From assembly GCF_905115235.1 (NCBI RefSeq), contig NC_051851.1:52711240-52775239 (forward strand): a stretch of DNA of 64,000 nt, read 5' to 3'. Origin of the DNA: Hermetia illucens. Its lineage: Eukaryota > Arthropoda > Insecta > Diptera > Stratiomyidae. Position numbers and translations under genes: made by a program. Below, in pieces: positions 12,690-24,240 of the stretch. The first letter of the stretch is position 1; every line of letters starts with the position of its first letter. Below the pieces are notes generated by a model, which was not told where the DNA came from, made no database searches, and saw only the letters and a program-made list of their open reading frames with translations.

Positions 12690-13953
12690 CTAGTCGGAAA
12701 ACCGGAAACAAGACGTTTCAGGTATGAAAGGTTTCGTTTGTTTCTTCTGTAAGTATATTTGGATGCAGAAATATGTCATTTGTACGTAGCCCATAATGTA
12801 TATGTATATTCAGTACGACAAACTACCCACTTTAGTGTAATATTGATGTTTAGTATTTTGGGTTGCATTGAATTTGAACGGAACTTTGAGCTACTGCAAC
12901 TTTATTAATAATAGTATGATTTGGATGCAAATTTATATGGCTCTGGGATAAACTTAAGGGGGGTTTCTAGTCAATTTATCCCAAAACATAGTAATATACT
13001 ATTGTTAACTTAATTTGAGTGGATACCGATATGGAGAATATTTTGAGGCCTGTGCGTCGTACAGGGACAGCTTCATGATTTTTTCAGATTTTTTCGGTTG
13101 GCTATTTTGTGAGAGTGAGTCCGTTAAAGAAATCATCACTTTCAATCTTTTCCATTCCCCTCCTTTCCAACAATTGTCAAAACTAAGGCTGGCTTAGGAT
13201 AATACTCATCATTTGATATTCAACATGGCTATATTTGGTGAAAAAAAAAATTGTACACCCCCCTTCCTCATGTATGAGGACCCCCCTTAAACTTAATGCA
13301 AAAGGATGTGGGTGTTCACAGTTCCCGCCTTCTCATCAATAGGTATAGCCACTTCTGAAAAAAGTGTGTGTGACAGACAAACAGACAGACAGGCAAAAGA
13401 GATGGGATGATTCAACCAAAGGACGCTGGACTCATAGCATTATTTCAGATGTCTCAAAATGGATCAATCAAAGGCACGGTGAAGTTAGCTACGACTTGAC
13501 TCAATTCCTAAGCGGGCCATCATGCGTGACGATTCTGGAGGATGCAGAGCAAGTTGTTGTGAGGTTCGCCGCATACAGAGCGGAGGCGGAAATCAACGCC
13601 GGAGCCCAGTTGTCATTCGAGAATATTGTGAATAAAATGTCAGCCTCTGAAAAAACTTGGAATAACGGTGGAATAATTCATCAACGCGATTCACAATCTG
13701 CTGACAAAGGAGGAGTTTTGGAAGAAAGTTGTAATAACGACACAAGCCGCAGTTCGCAACTGATCCTGCCCGCGACGTAATACAGGAATGGCAGCCATGC
13801 GGGGTAAGTGAAGGAGAAGAAGGTGGTTGTAGTAAGTATGACAGGAATCGGCGGTAGATTTTGAACCTTTCCGCCTTCCAACGATAAAAAAGACAGACAG
13901 ACAGACATTGAACCGATTTTAATAAGGTTTTGTTTTACAAGCAAAACCTTAAA
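12690..13953 (+). repeat. Repeat family M, long copy with a LINE inserted in its GACA tract
   Basis: A dispersed noncoding repeat. Recognisable blocks in order are a 5' block (CGGAAACAAG...TTCAGGTATGAAAGGTTT), a middle block with GTTAACTTAATTTGAGTGGATA at about 13003, a block reading TAGCCACTTCTGAAAAAAGTGTGTGTGACAGACAAACAGACAG at 13350, and a 3' end at 13890-13953 with renewed GACAGACAGACA, then ACCGATTTTAATAAGGTTTTG and a small terminal hairpin AAGGTTTTG/CAAAACCTT. The GACA run is split by a LINE (13394-13890). Related copies lie at 15253, 25245, 29190, 39900 (-) and 45590 (-). No coding capacity; probably a non-autonomous DNA element, class unknown. Confidence 0.6.
13394..13890 (+). mobile_element. 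LINE-C-type (R1/Loa-like) 3' fragment nested in family M
   Basis: The plus frame QKRWDDSTKGRWTHSIISDV...WINQRHGEVSYDLTQFLSG, then LEDAEQVVVRF and NAGAQLSFENIVNKM, matches the C-terminal domain of R1/Loa-type ORF2 proteins (compare WQKEPRGKWTAWLIGKL...DYFLTQLLS at 54130-54260). It is 5' truncated and ends in a short A-rich tail (CGATAAAAAAG) right where the GACA repeat of family M resumes, so it inserted into that repeat. Confidence 0.7.
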
Positions 13954-15252
13954 AACCATGTTTCAGATTTTCAAAGCTACTTTCGCTGCACAAACCGCAG
14001 AGCACATTATGCTGTATAAACTTAGGGGGCGTATCTGCAGTATCCCTCATTCATCGTAAGAAAACAGGATAGGATATAATTGACTTCTCGGTGTCTTTTC
14101 TCTACCCAAACTGTGATACCAGCGAGCCAGTTTGAAAGTGCGAGGACTTTTCACCAAACGTTCCTATCGTTGTTGTCGCGTATACAGCAATTTCTATATT
14201 TCAGCGTTCTTCGGGTGCTGCTCAGGAACACTGGCCCGATCTTAGATTTCTAAAATTGCTCAACTTAGTATATCTTTGCGGGATATAGTACCTGTAAGTC
14301 GCAATTGTCTGCGAGCGAATACGTATTTCCCTTCTTAATTTTCCTAGCCTTTTTCACTTCTTTATTCTATTTTTCATGCATGGTATTTTTGGGTTCCGGT
14401 TCGTTTACTGAGACTCTAAATTTGAAGACTACATTGCTATCTATCAAGTTCTCCGCTTCCTTCTTTCAGCATATGTGACAAGCTTTTTTGTTACATATGC
14501 CCCTGCTGATTGATTCTCTTTTGTTCTCGTTGCTTTTTCTTTCTCCGTGTATTGGTGAGTGTACCGTTGTTTGCCACCTGCGTTCAGTAGGTTATTGCCG
14601 AGGAATTAGTTTACTTTTCTTCTCGTTACTTACTGTTTATCTTCAGACAATGTCGTAGCTCTCCATCTTGGCAATTTTCTGTTCCACGGCACTTCATTAC
14701 TTTCTCATATCCTTAGGTGCTTAGAGAACCACGGTTTTACATTAGAGAATGTCTAGAATGCGACAAACTGGAGGGGAGTCTACCTAGTACTCCCAAGGTA
14801 CATTCTACCGTCGCTCATTTGCATTAAGCGCTAGTATAATTCTGTTATCCAACCTTCCGCATTGCCGCACCCTGGTGCATTGTTACTGTTGCTATAGGAG
14901 CAAAGTTTCCCACAGAGACCTTCTCCAAGCTGGTTATAACATTAAGTGCCATGGCGGTCAAGTTGCCTACCACTGCAGTCGAAAAATTGCACTCTCAAAC
15001 GCTGCCTAAACTGCGATTCCAACTTTCTGCACCGTAGGCTAGCTTGGCTGAATTCCAATTATGTCCTCCCCGTGGTTACTTTGGCTCGTGCTGATCCCCA
15101 AGCCCATGCAGAGTCTCAAAGAAAATTGATCGATAAATACGCCTAGTCGCTACCTGAGGATGCACTTGATGGAAGGTCTGACTATTCTTCACACATCTAT
15201 CCACATGCTTGCCTGATCTTCTGCTTGCATTTAAGTTTTAGTCTGAAACAAA
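13954..15252. other. Spacer, nothing recognised
   Basis: No gene, RNA or element signature recognised on either strand. A 66-codon plus frame at 14946-15146 has no family features and is treated as chance. Confidence 0.45.
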
Positions 15253-16672
15253 ACCTTATTAGAATCGTTTTACTGTCTGCCTACCTGTTCGTCCGTCTGT
15301 CAATTATTATTACTTTTGTTAGAAATTAAATGGAAGCCAAGACAAGTTTATCTGAGGACCGTCAAATTTTGCAGAAATGTAGACTATAATGTAGACCACG
15401 ATACTACCAAGGAAACGCACTAAACTTTTCATATCTGAAGCGCAAAGCTTCTGGATTTCGAGTTGTTTATCATTACAAGAGAACAGAGTTGAATCCTAGA
15501 AAGATTTCGCCGCAGTGTCGACCTACATTAACAATCCGGACATCTTCCAAATTCCTCCACACAAATCGCGGATAATAGAATACGCTCTGCGCACTCAGGC
15601 ACAAAATCTAAGACAATAAGGACAATCAATCAACTTGAATCGATACAGATACTGCCCGTAATCCCCTGTCCAGGAGAAACTATGTCAAGTGATAGTTGAT
15701 TTTGCTATTTCATCACTAAACCACATGTTACTAAGGAAAATCACACTATGGGGCCCGCGAGTCCCTTTGCTTTTAACCCCATCGTTATAGCTAGTTTTTC
15801 TGTGATACTTCTTGTACTGGCTGCGCACTTTGCTTTCCAAGAGAACACTGCATAACCTTACTTAGCGGCAGTTAATGAGAAGCAATATAGAAACAAATCA
15901 AAAACTGGTATGAAAGATTTTTAATTATTTATATAAGGCTAAAATATGGTTCCACTTTTATATAGCGCGTAGTGAATATACGTTGATTATACCCGATATT
16001 CAATTCGATGTCACACTGAAATCTTGCTTGGTGAGGAGCAGTATTTTGGCGTGAAACGTGCAACTTTGACCTACTATAACTATGTCAATAATAATAAGAT
16101 ATCCACCAAACTTTCCAGTATTATGCTTTCTATTAAAGTATGTATTATTATTTTGGGGATTGGGATAAGCTTAAGGGTGGTTTGCAGTAAATTTTCAAAA
16201 GTTAATTATATACTATAATATTTTTAGCTTTATTTGGCCAGATATCGTAATGGTACTCTCTATTATTTGAGTATTTGAGGATTAAATACCATGCATGCAG
16301 ATCATCATAATTTGCCAGACTTTGCGGTTAGGCAGTTTCTTACAATGGGTCCTTGAAATAATTGACCTCTTTTGGGGCCCTGTACTTTCCCTTTTGTAAC
16401 CAGTGCCACAGACCTTTCATATTCGCTGGAAAAAAAATTACATTACCTTTAAACTCAACTTAACTTATCCATTGCAGGCAAAGAGATCTACAGCTCCCAC
16501 CTTTTCATCAAATTTTGTATCAGTAGTAGAAACCGTTTCTGAGGAAATGGGTATGAGAGACAGGCGGGCAGCCAAACGGGCGGAGGGGCAGACAGACAAA
16601 CGGACGGACAGACAGACAAACGGACGGACGGACAGACAGACAGGAAACTCATTTTAATAAGGTTTACAACAA
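15253..16672. repeat. Family M element with inverted termini
   Basis: The left end reads ACAAAACCTTATTAGAATCG followed by CTGTCTGCCTACCTG; the right end, read on the minus strand, is AAACCTTATTAAAATGAG followed by CTGTCTGTCTGTCC. These are inverted repeats of roughly 35-40 bases, each an AAAACCTTATTAAAA-type terminus plus a GACA array. The interior between about 16140 and 16660 is a plus-strand family M body (middle block at 16220, then GTAGAAACCGTTTCTGAGGAAATGGG and the GACA array). No transposase-like frame is seen. Best read as a composite or fold-back form of family M. Confidence 0.5.
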
Positions 16673-16711
16673 AACACGGGTAATTTGCGGCTGTTTGTTG
16701 GGCCCCCAATA

Positions 16712-17389
16712 TCACCCATCATCCAAACGTTCCCCCGAATTAATATTTACGTGCGTTATCATCCATAGGCTTGAAAGTGATCCTGAAAAGTGTTTTGTTG
16801 TCCTGATGAAGAATTCCTGTATCTTTTGCTCCTTTGGGTGAAACCCAACCACCACCAGGATTTGAAGAGTGTCCTGCCGAACCATCTTGATATGCATGAC
16901 CTGGGCAATGAATGAGTTGAGATGAAATCGGAAGTTGCTGACGAAGTTAATGGCATGAAAGACTAAAACGGCATCGACATGAGGAGTACGATAGGAGTCG
17001 TACAGGATCTGGTAGGAGATATATTCGCACTGATCTCCGTCTTTGAAGGTGTTGGAATCCTGGCGAAGGACTTCGAGCTCATGGTGCCTAAGTCGTTCAA
17101 TTTGAGATGGGGGAGTATCATACCAGAAAATCAAAATCGAAGTGAGAAGGGGCCAGATAATTTCTTTGTAGCAAAACATTGTAAAGTGGGTAAACAGTGT
17201 AAGGGGGGCGTTGCAGTGATTGGTGATGGAGGCTAAAATGATGAAAATATTTGAGGCGCATTTATTGAGAACGATGAACAGCATTTTGTCGAGCCCGACT
17301 GATATTTTATTTGCAGATGCGGTTATTAAAGCTGGTGTTCGGACTGATGAAATAGATGAATGGGATGTTTCCTGGAGTAAAGGGGTCAT
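16712..17389 (-). other. Unrecognised 225-codon open frame
   Basis: The longest uninterrupted frame in this part of the window. The conceptual protein begins MTPLLQETSHSS and includes FWYDTPPSQIERLRHHELEVL and GFHPKEQKIQEFFIRTTKH. I do not recognise a family. There is no signal peptide and no clear membrane segment. It sits between a family M repeat and a Jockey-like fragment, so it may be part of an element not otherwise recognised, or chance. The opposite strand is also fairly open here (16979-17236), which weakens a coding call on either strand. Confidence 0.2.
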
Positions 17390-17539
17390 GCTAGTTTGTC
17401 ACGGTAGGAAGGGTGGTGGTGAAAAGAAGTAAGAGACGGGCTTGTTGGCAGATATTGAACGTTGAAGGTTTTTTCTCTACAACACTTTAAAAGCCAGCTT
17501 ACTATCTCGGTGATTGGAATTGCGTTTCTCTGAAGCACT

Positions 17540-17745
17540 AGCTATTGTCAGTAATCTCAGGAGTGCCACAAGGACCTGTTTTCTGCCTAACCCTATAAAT
17601 AATTTTTACTGGTCACGTCCCGATTCCTGGCAGTGGCACCGACCAGATCCGAACTCAATCCCACCAACAGCCGAAGTCTGCAACTACTACTGCTGCGGTA
17701 TCAAAATTAATGAGACGAAAACTTAAATCCTCCTTGTAGTGCGGG
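17540..17745 (+). mobile_element. Jockey/I-group reverse transcriptase remnant
   Basis: Around 17550-17620 the plus strand gives SGVPQGPVF then LYIIFTGHVPIPG in nearby frames, the SGVPQGS...YI.Y..D(I/V)P motif of Jockey/I-group reverse transcriptases, and KINETKT at 17700 matches the K(I/V)N..KT motif that follows the active site. The catalytic FADD segment itself is lost. Very short and broken. Confidence 0.5.
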
Positions 17746-17879
17746 AAATTGTACAAATATAAAGTGGAATACAGAGAGGTAAATTTGGTGGTAGAGTGAT
17801 CGATGGAGTCACAAGCCACTCAAGTCACTATCCAGTGTAACAATCCACTGTTGTTTTTGCTGGCCTTATTGCCGTTTCC

Positions 17880-18970
17880 CATATACTATTATGTTTAGGA
17901 CAATCTTAGATCTGAGTTTCCGTTAACGCGATTTAAATGTCCGCATCGTCGAAGACGTGTCTCTCTCAATTTCTCCACGAACAGTGCAAGCCAATATCGA
18001 TCGCGAATGCCCGCATTCCGGATATGATCATGGCGTGTTATGCCACTGGTCAATGCAATATTTTCGTCTTCATTACCGCGAGATGCCGTCCATTGTCGTT
18101 TGTAGTCGGTCAACACTCGGAACCATAGAGGGCAATAGGGGGAACGGAACTGTGCTAATTGTGAACTTAAGCCGCTCGTTGACGCAAGGATCATAAATCA
18201 TGGATCATTTTTGAACAGGTTGCTTGCGATCAGCTTAGCTATAAGACGCCAACGTCATCTTCATAAAGTTGTGTTTAGGGCGTTGGACGTTGGATGTCCT
18301 GTATGACAGTCTCCATAACAAGAATAAAGAGGAGTGTTGAGAGTACAATTCCATGATGAACATCGACAGAGACAGCGAATTTGGAACTTCGAACTTTACT
18401 TTTCTGATGGTGGTAGAGCAATTTTATCAAGTGTATGAGTTCTTCCGGTACTATGCGATGCCGCCGGGAATACCAGATGAGTTTCCGATATTCTGTTTTT
18501 ATTTCTGTCCGCTTTTGATAAGTCGATACTGGTCCGGTTTATCATAAGAGCCTTTGTAATGGACCGGATAACTGTGATCGATTTCTTTGCTTTTCGGTTG
18601 GCTTTCATATAATTCGAAAAACTTGTGGTAGGGGTGTTTTTTTTCACGCACCTTTGCTTGGACATCGCCATGCCAGAGCCAAGAATCGCGGTTTGTGTAC
18701 CGCTTACCGGGTTTGGTGACCCCGAAGGCTGCATAGGATATGTTTTAAGCTCGATTCGAAGATTTATCAACATTTGGAATGGTCGGCGATAGGGTGAATT
18801 CAATTTGCGGCGGCCTAGTGCGGTCCTCATGCTGTTTTGTCGGTGGATTAGTTCGCATGACACCAATCAACGTGCGAAGTTGGGATCCAATGGTCTCATA
18901 GGGAGCGGACATACCCTCAGTAACTATAAGAAAATGTCGTCGTCTTATGAGGATATAGTCGATTTGCATT
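17880..18970 (-). mobile_element. LINE-B (RTE-like) remnant, endonuclease to C-terminus
   Basis: Minus-strand pieces in order: QIDYILIRRRHF with PYETIGSQLR (end of the APE endonuclease, about 18970-18850), a broken palm region near 18350-18250 (opposite ATCATGGAATTGTACTCTCAACACTCC, equivalent to HQGSALSPLLF), then TSGITRHDHIRNAGIRDRY and VEKLRETRLRRCGHL (C-terminal domain, 18060-17930). The same blocks occur intact at 42725-43735. Internally deleted and dead. Confidence 0.7.
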
Positions 18971-19039
18971 TTACAGTTTCCACCCTAAAATTTAGGAAGA
19001 TAAGACAATCATTACATAAACCATGTAGTCACTAGTACA

Positions 19040-20990
19040 ATGTTGTGAGTGTTCCCAAAATGGAAATTACTACATTTGTGTCATGCGAGTCGATAAAATA
19101 TACTTGTAGTAATCCGTTCCAATGTCTCAATCGAACAAAATTATATATAAGTCTATTTGCGATCGATGCCTTCCAATCAAGCAATGGAACATTGCCATAT
19201 TGGAAAGACCACAACCAACCAAGGTCTCCACTCAAAAAGCAGGGACAAGCAAAAGTACGTCTGAGGTCACCATTGCAGATGTCAGGAAGGAGACAGGTCT
19301 CAGTGGTGGACGACGTCCTACCTTCCCAAGCGGCAACAATTGACACGAAGAAGCTTCTACAACTTGTCTTCATTTAAAACAAAGATTTCCATGGATATCC
19401 ATCTCCATGGATCTCCATCGTGGTTATGCCGGCGACCGATCTCTAGAGGCAAATAAATGTCGTAACTGCGTCACGAATTACATATTTCGCAGCGTGACTG
19501 TGCTCGTACCCAGATAAAAACCAAGGAAGGACACTTCGGAAAACAGATCGGGTGGTAAGCCTACCGAGGTCCCCGAAGGAATCGCCAAAGCTATAGAGGC
19601 TGAAAGGGCAGGATTGATCTGAAGGAAGGAAATAGGCCTGTTGCCTAGAGAAGAGTAGAAGCTAGACGACCTTGATCTAGACTTTTTGGAGCTCAAATCG
19701 CGTACCGAAATGCAACCAAGTGCCACGTCGGAGGAAATGTAATGCTCCGACATTGGAGGAGAACTTCAAACACTAGCGGATCCTATGGCCAAACTACTGC
19801 ATCTGCAGTAATTGCAAGGGCAAGTTCAAAGAATAACATTGGAATATTGCTAGTTCAAGAACTCCTCCTCATGTGAAAACCAAGAGCTTGAATAATTTTC
19901 AAAAGAAACTTAAGATACATATGTGCGTTTCTAACTGGAGATCTCGTGACTCATTGGAAGCCGGGCGAAGAGCTTGAGAGGCAGGATACTTCCCAGGAGA
20001 CGACACCCGGATCCCACCGGAATTAGTGGTTAGACTGACGAAGGTCTTTCAGAGGAAGGCACTACTACTTCTTCTCGGCTACAATACCCCTACCATGAAG
20101 TACGGGGAAGCAGCAACATTAATCGAAGAGGTGAGCACCTTCTGGAATTCATCCTCAGTAATAAGTTAGAAATACATAATGAAGGGAACACAGCAAAATT
20201 TGTGACCAGCACCAGACAAAAGGTACTCGACATAACTCTAGGCAACACTGTAATGAAGGGCTTGATCAAGAATTTGAGGATGTCGGGTGAGTCTTCTATG
20301 TCTGATCACAGAATAATCAGATTCGATTTTTAAAGGAACTCCGAAGTAAACAGAAAAATAAGGAATTCCAGGGGAACAGACTAGGATTTCTAGACAAGAC
20401 ACCTGACTGGCAATACAGCTCATCCGCAGATGAGCGGTGACATCAGGAACGAAACAGAGTCGCAATTGGCGCTGTCCGGCTAAGCTCATCAAGAGATGTA
20501 CTCTGGTGGAGCAGGATCCTTCCCAAATTGAGAAATGAGGCGAAAAGGCTCTTCAACCGGGCGAAACAAACTGGGGACTGACAGAGATACAAAAGGGCAC
20601 TGACGGTGTATAGCAACGCGATCAGAGAAGTAAGACGAACGAGCTTCACAGAATTTTTTGATCGAATAGAATGAACCACAGAAGCATCCAGGCTATATAA
20701 AGCTATAGCCAAAGACACGCAATATGTTCTGTCTATCTGAAGGAGGAAGATGGGACCTTTACAGAAAATGACGAGGACCGGATATATCTGCAAATCCTAT
20801 TGTCATGAAGACTACTCAAGGTTACCCACAAGGTGGGGTATTATCACCATTAATATGAAGCAGTAGTTGATGAACTACTAGGAGAGCTGCCAAACACTGG
20901 AATACAGGTGCAGGGTTACATTGATTATATTGTTTTAAACTATAGGGACAAATATGTATTACTTGTATTTGGTGCGGAAAGGCGAGGCTA
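19040..20990 (+). mobile_element. LINE-D (R1/Loa-like) remnant with endonuclease and RT start
   Basis: The plus strand at about 20125-20330 gives EHLLEFILSNKLEIHNEGN, then TSTRQKVLDITLG and GESSMSDHRIIRF, which is the C-terminal half of an APE-type endonuclease with the SDHR/SDH catalytic block. At about 20822-20960 GYPQGGVLSPL and ELPNTGIQVQGYIDYIV are the PQGG.LSPL and Y(I/A)DD-type motifs, with the usual D-D pair altered. 19045-19750 probably holds ORF1-like debris. Many frame breaks, inactive. It may be the 5' part of the same lineage as LINE-C, which is only seen as 3' ends. Confidence 0.65.
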
Positions 20991-22904
20991 CGCATCAATT
21001 CAGCCATATGGGGTGGTAATCTTGACAAAAGCACCGTTGTTTGATGAGTCTTTGCAGAATACTAGAATAAAACCTAAAGATTATGTTAACACGGCCTCTT
21101 CATGTTGAATATTATTAACACAAATCCAAAATTATATTTAGTCATAATATGAATTTGTCTACCAAGAGACAAATATGTATATTTTAGTTGAATTTAATTC
21201 ATAAATCCAGTTATTGTATTATCAAAGCGACAAATCGTAGAATTCCATTCGAGCAGAGCAAATCCTATAGCCTACATTACCTTATCTTTGAGGTGAACAC
21301 CACCATCATCATTTCAAGTGAAGACTTCTTGAAAATAACTTTTATAAAATGTGACTGCATCACGACAAGATCGCGGGCTGCCATGCGGTTGTGTTATCTA
21401 TCGAAGACGCCGCCATAAATGTGAACGGTGCATTGCATTATGACTGCACCGCCACCAAATGCTTGAAAAGCGCACACTTTGCTGATCACGAATTCGCGAT
21501 CGAAAGGAAGAAACACCTTTTGCCACGATCATATCTCAGGTAAATAAATTTATTTCAGTCAAGACGGGTGTTTTCGGCATTCACCTGAGTCTTGAGTTGT
21601 GCATTGTCACGACGCGATCGATTGGCTTACCACAAGTTTGCGTCAACTAGTGCCAAATGAATTTATTGATGGCGAGAAGGAGGGCCTAGGGTAATGACAA
21701 CCAGGTTCGATTCAGTCACATCCTATTTTCGATTCTTTCATATTTCCTATTAGTATTGAGATGTTCGGAAGTTCTCAAGGACTCATGAATTCTGCCAATA
21801 AATAACATTATTTCTGAGCATCAAAGGTTTCCGTCTCTCTTCGAAAAGAAGATGGTTTCGACACTTTAACTCAATTGCTTAGATAAAACCGGCTGCATAC
21901 CTGCATGATATAAAAAGGTTCGGTAGCTGGTGAAGGTTTTGCGTTCATCTAATTTTACCCAACTCGAGTAGGAGAAGTAACGATGACTCTAAACACATGG
22001 ACTGACCCTGCATATCGAATGCCAAATTTAAAGAAAGGAAGGCAAGTCTTATCGCTTTTTCTCCAGCACACCTTTTACAGCCAAACTTTCTTAAAGGAAT
22101 CACCAATCGAAGGAGTGATCAATTATCAGTTGGTTGCGAATGCATTCCAAACTGGCGACACAAATTTTGTTCGCGAAGATGCATAACCGTGACGTGTTGA
22201 TTGGGCAGGTGCTTTCAAGTAGATTTACAACTTCGCCGGTAAGCGTTGCCCAGTTTCCCTGAAGATCGATGATCCATTACGGCCTTACGACCAATTAATT
22301 TACTGTCCATATAAAAGTTCCAGAGTTATGCAATGTTTTTGTGCTGCGTTGACACGGTTTTTGCATGAGACAAACATTAACGGCTATGAGTTATTAGCTG
22401 CTGTCGTGTTGATCATTTCCATTAGCGTAATTGACATGGTAATGCAATTTTAATTGAACTAATTGATTATTAAGGATTTATGTCATGTTGGTTAATTATT
22501 TGTACGTGCCCACTGATGACCATTCCTCTCGCATGCCTCTTCATTAGAAACATTTCTGGTGGCAGTCACGCGGTCGGAGCTATAACGAACATGAAAAAGA
22601 TACTCCTCTATCTCGATTCGTTACCGTATATCTTTTATATTAAAAACTTAGTACACCATCTTTCACATCTACTGCTGCCTTAGTAATGATGAAATTTTAC
22701 CTAAATTTTTATGAAATGTCTTACAATCGAAGTTTCCAAGTAGCAGAAAAAAAAAACAAAGAAAATCTTTCTCCTTTTAGATTAGGAAGGACTTTCGGTA
22801 AATGAGTTACTACAAGATGGAATTATAATAATTGGAAATGAATTCACACCGCAACTTTACATTACATCCTTCTGGTCGTTGTTTTTCTTTTTAGAGTAGA
22901 TGAA
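20991..22904. other. Spacer, nothing recognised
   Basis: Small plus-strand frames at 21188-21418 and 21983-22186 have no recognised signature and no splice partners. No repeat shared with the rest of the window was noticed. Confidence 0.4.
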
Positions 22905-23310
22905 AACGTTTATGCACAGAATGTTGGATTCCTGCAACGGTACCCCACGGACTACCAACTAAACACGTCTCCGTCATCAAAAAACTAGCCTGGAACCGTT
23001 CAAAATATTACTTCGAGCACTCCCGCTCTCCCGGCTAAAAGAGCATTCAAGTAAGGGAATTGTTTTCATTAACAAGAGGAGAGAGGAAGAAGGGAGTTGC
23101 TACTTGGAGTAACTCTTTTCCATCTGGTCCCTCCACCGATTGAGCTCAATCTTCCTCGCAACAAGAAGAACCCCAGTGTGACGCACAACATGACTCCACC
23201 TGTCAGCTCCTCAGCATCTCTCTGTCAACGCTTCTCATATCTCACTCAACGTTGTCTAGAGAGGGCTCCCCTGTCTCTGCATAGAATTGCAGACGAAACC
23301 CGTCCACCTT
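22905..23310 (-). mobile_element. LINE-C (R1/Loa-like) 3' end, reverse strand
   Basis: Read on the plus strand, GGACTACCAACTAAACACGT...CTAGCCTGGAACCGTT matches the reverse complement of 54660-54760 in the intact LINE-C tail, and 23090-23310 (CCACCGATTGAGCTCAATCTTCCTCG...) matches the reverse complement of 54400-54580, which encodes the C-terminal ITKKIELDRRR run there. It is older than the copy at 53939, judged by many mismatches. Confidence 0.7.
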
Positions 23311-24022
23311 TCACAAAAGAAAAAAGTTTGTTCAGTGTGGTCGGTCATTTTATCAGCCTGTTTTTGCCAACTGCATACGCTTCATCAGTGATGAAGTGAT
23401 GGCTCCTGATGAGCCTTTTCTCTTCGGCTCAGGTTAGTACGGTCAACTGCATTTAAAATCGGCTCATGTCCGAATCCACCTGCTCAGGTCTAGCAATTTT
23501 GGCAGTTAACTCTTCCTGCCTCCCTGTTATTGCATAGATTTTTCAATTATTTCGTTTTTGCTCTCCAAGCTGTTGCTTTGCTCTCAGCTCATTGTGCCTT
23601 CGGAGAACAAAGACCTACCCTAGTTCCCAGAGGTCTGACCTACGCTTAGCTGATCGAGGAACTCATTAGTTCGATGCAACGCGGTCTACTAATACCGGTT
23701 CAATCCACACTATTCGACTAAGGTCCCGAAGAGGCTACTACTAGAGATGTTGACGGGTCAGTATTTTCGACGTGTAACGGTAATTTGTGGTTCTGTCTTC
23801 ACCGACTGACTTTGTCAAGGCTACCACCTTGAACGCAGACATACTTCCAGGCAGTCAGAACTACTTACCTCGGGCACCTCGGTTACGTTACTTCCCGTAT
23901 CGACAGTGACGCATTTAAGATCGCAGACGGCCCCTGAATTTGTCGCCATCATATAAAATACCTTTGGGAAATAATTTCAAGAGCATATGGTATTGAAGAA
24001 TTTTCAGTAAATTGTTTACTAA
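23311..24022. other. Spacer, nothing recognised
   Basis: No gene, RNA or element signature seen in this interval. Confidence 0.4.
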
Positions 24023-24240
24023 GGACTGCCCGGATAGCTGAGTTGTTAAAGCACCAGGCTATCGTGCGGAACGTCGCGGTTCAAAACTCACTAGTGACAG
24101 TGGGATTTCTGTCGTGATTTGACGTCGGATGTGAATGAGTACCTGGGTCAAATGTAGTGTACCGTTACGATCTTGAATAAAGTGCTCTCCCACACTTCAA
24201 GGCTCTGATCCAATAGGCTTTTGGGCCAATTCATATTCTA
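24023..24240 (+). mobile_element. tRNA-derived SINE, 5'-complete copy
   Basis: The head is tRNA-like: GGACTGCCCGGATAGCTGAG with an A-box-like TAGCTGAGTTGT at about 24034 and a B-box-like GGTTCAAAACTC at about 24078, spaced about 45 bases as in RNA polymerase III promoters. The body reads GTGAATGAGTACCTGGGTCA then TAGTGTACCGTTACGATCTT and CTCTGATCCAATAGG. The body and tail recur at 32561, 34823 and 44681 (-), where the element ends in (ATT)n. The 3' tail resembles the LINE-A tail. A functional tRNA is excluded because the acceptor arm cannot close and the body continues. Confidence 0.7.

Noticed and set aside
13364-13780. 138-codon frame as a host gene
   Set aside because: It reads from a GACA repeat into the C-terminal domain of an R1/Loa-like LINE.
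16560-16650. GACA/GACG repeats as a CRISPR-like or regulatory array
   Set aside because: Units of 4 bases without spacers; the tract is part of repeat family M and is found at several M termini.
24023-24095. Functional tRNA gene
   Set aside because: A and B boxes are present but the acceptor stem cannot close and the sequence runs on into a SINE body shared with three other loci.
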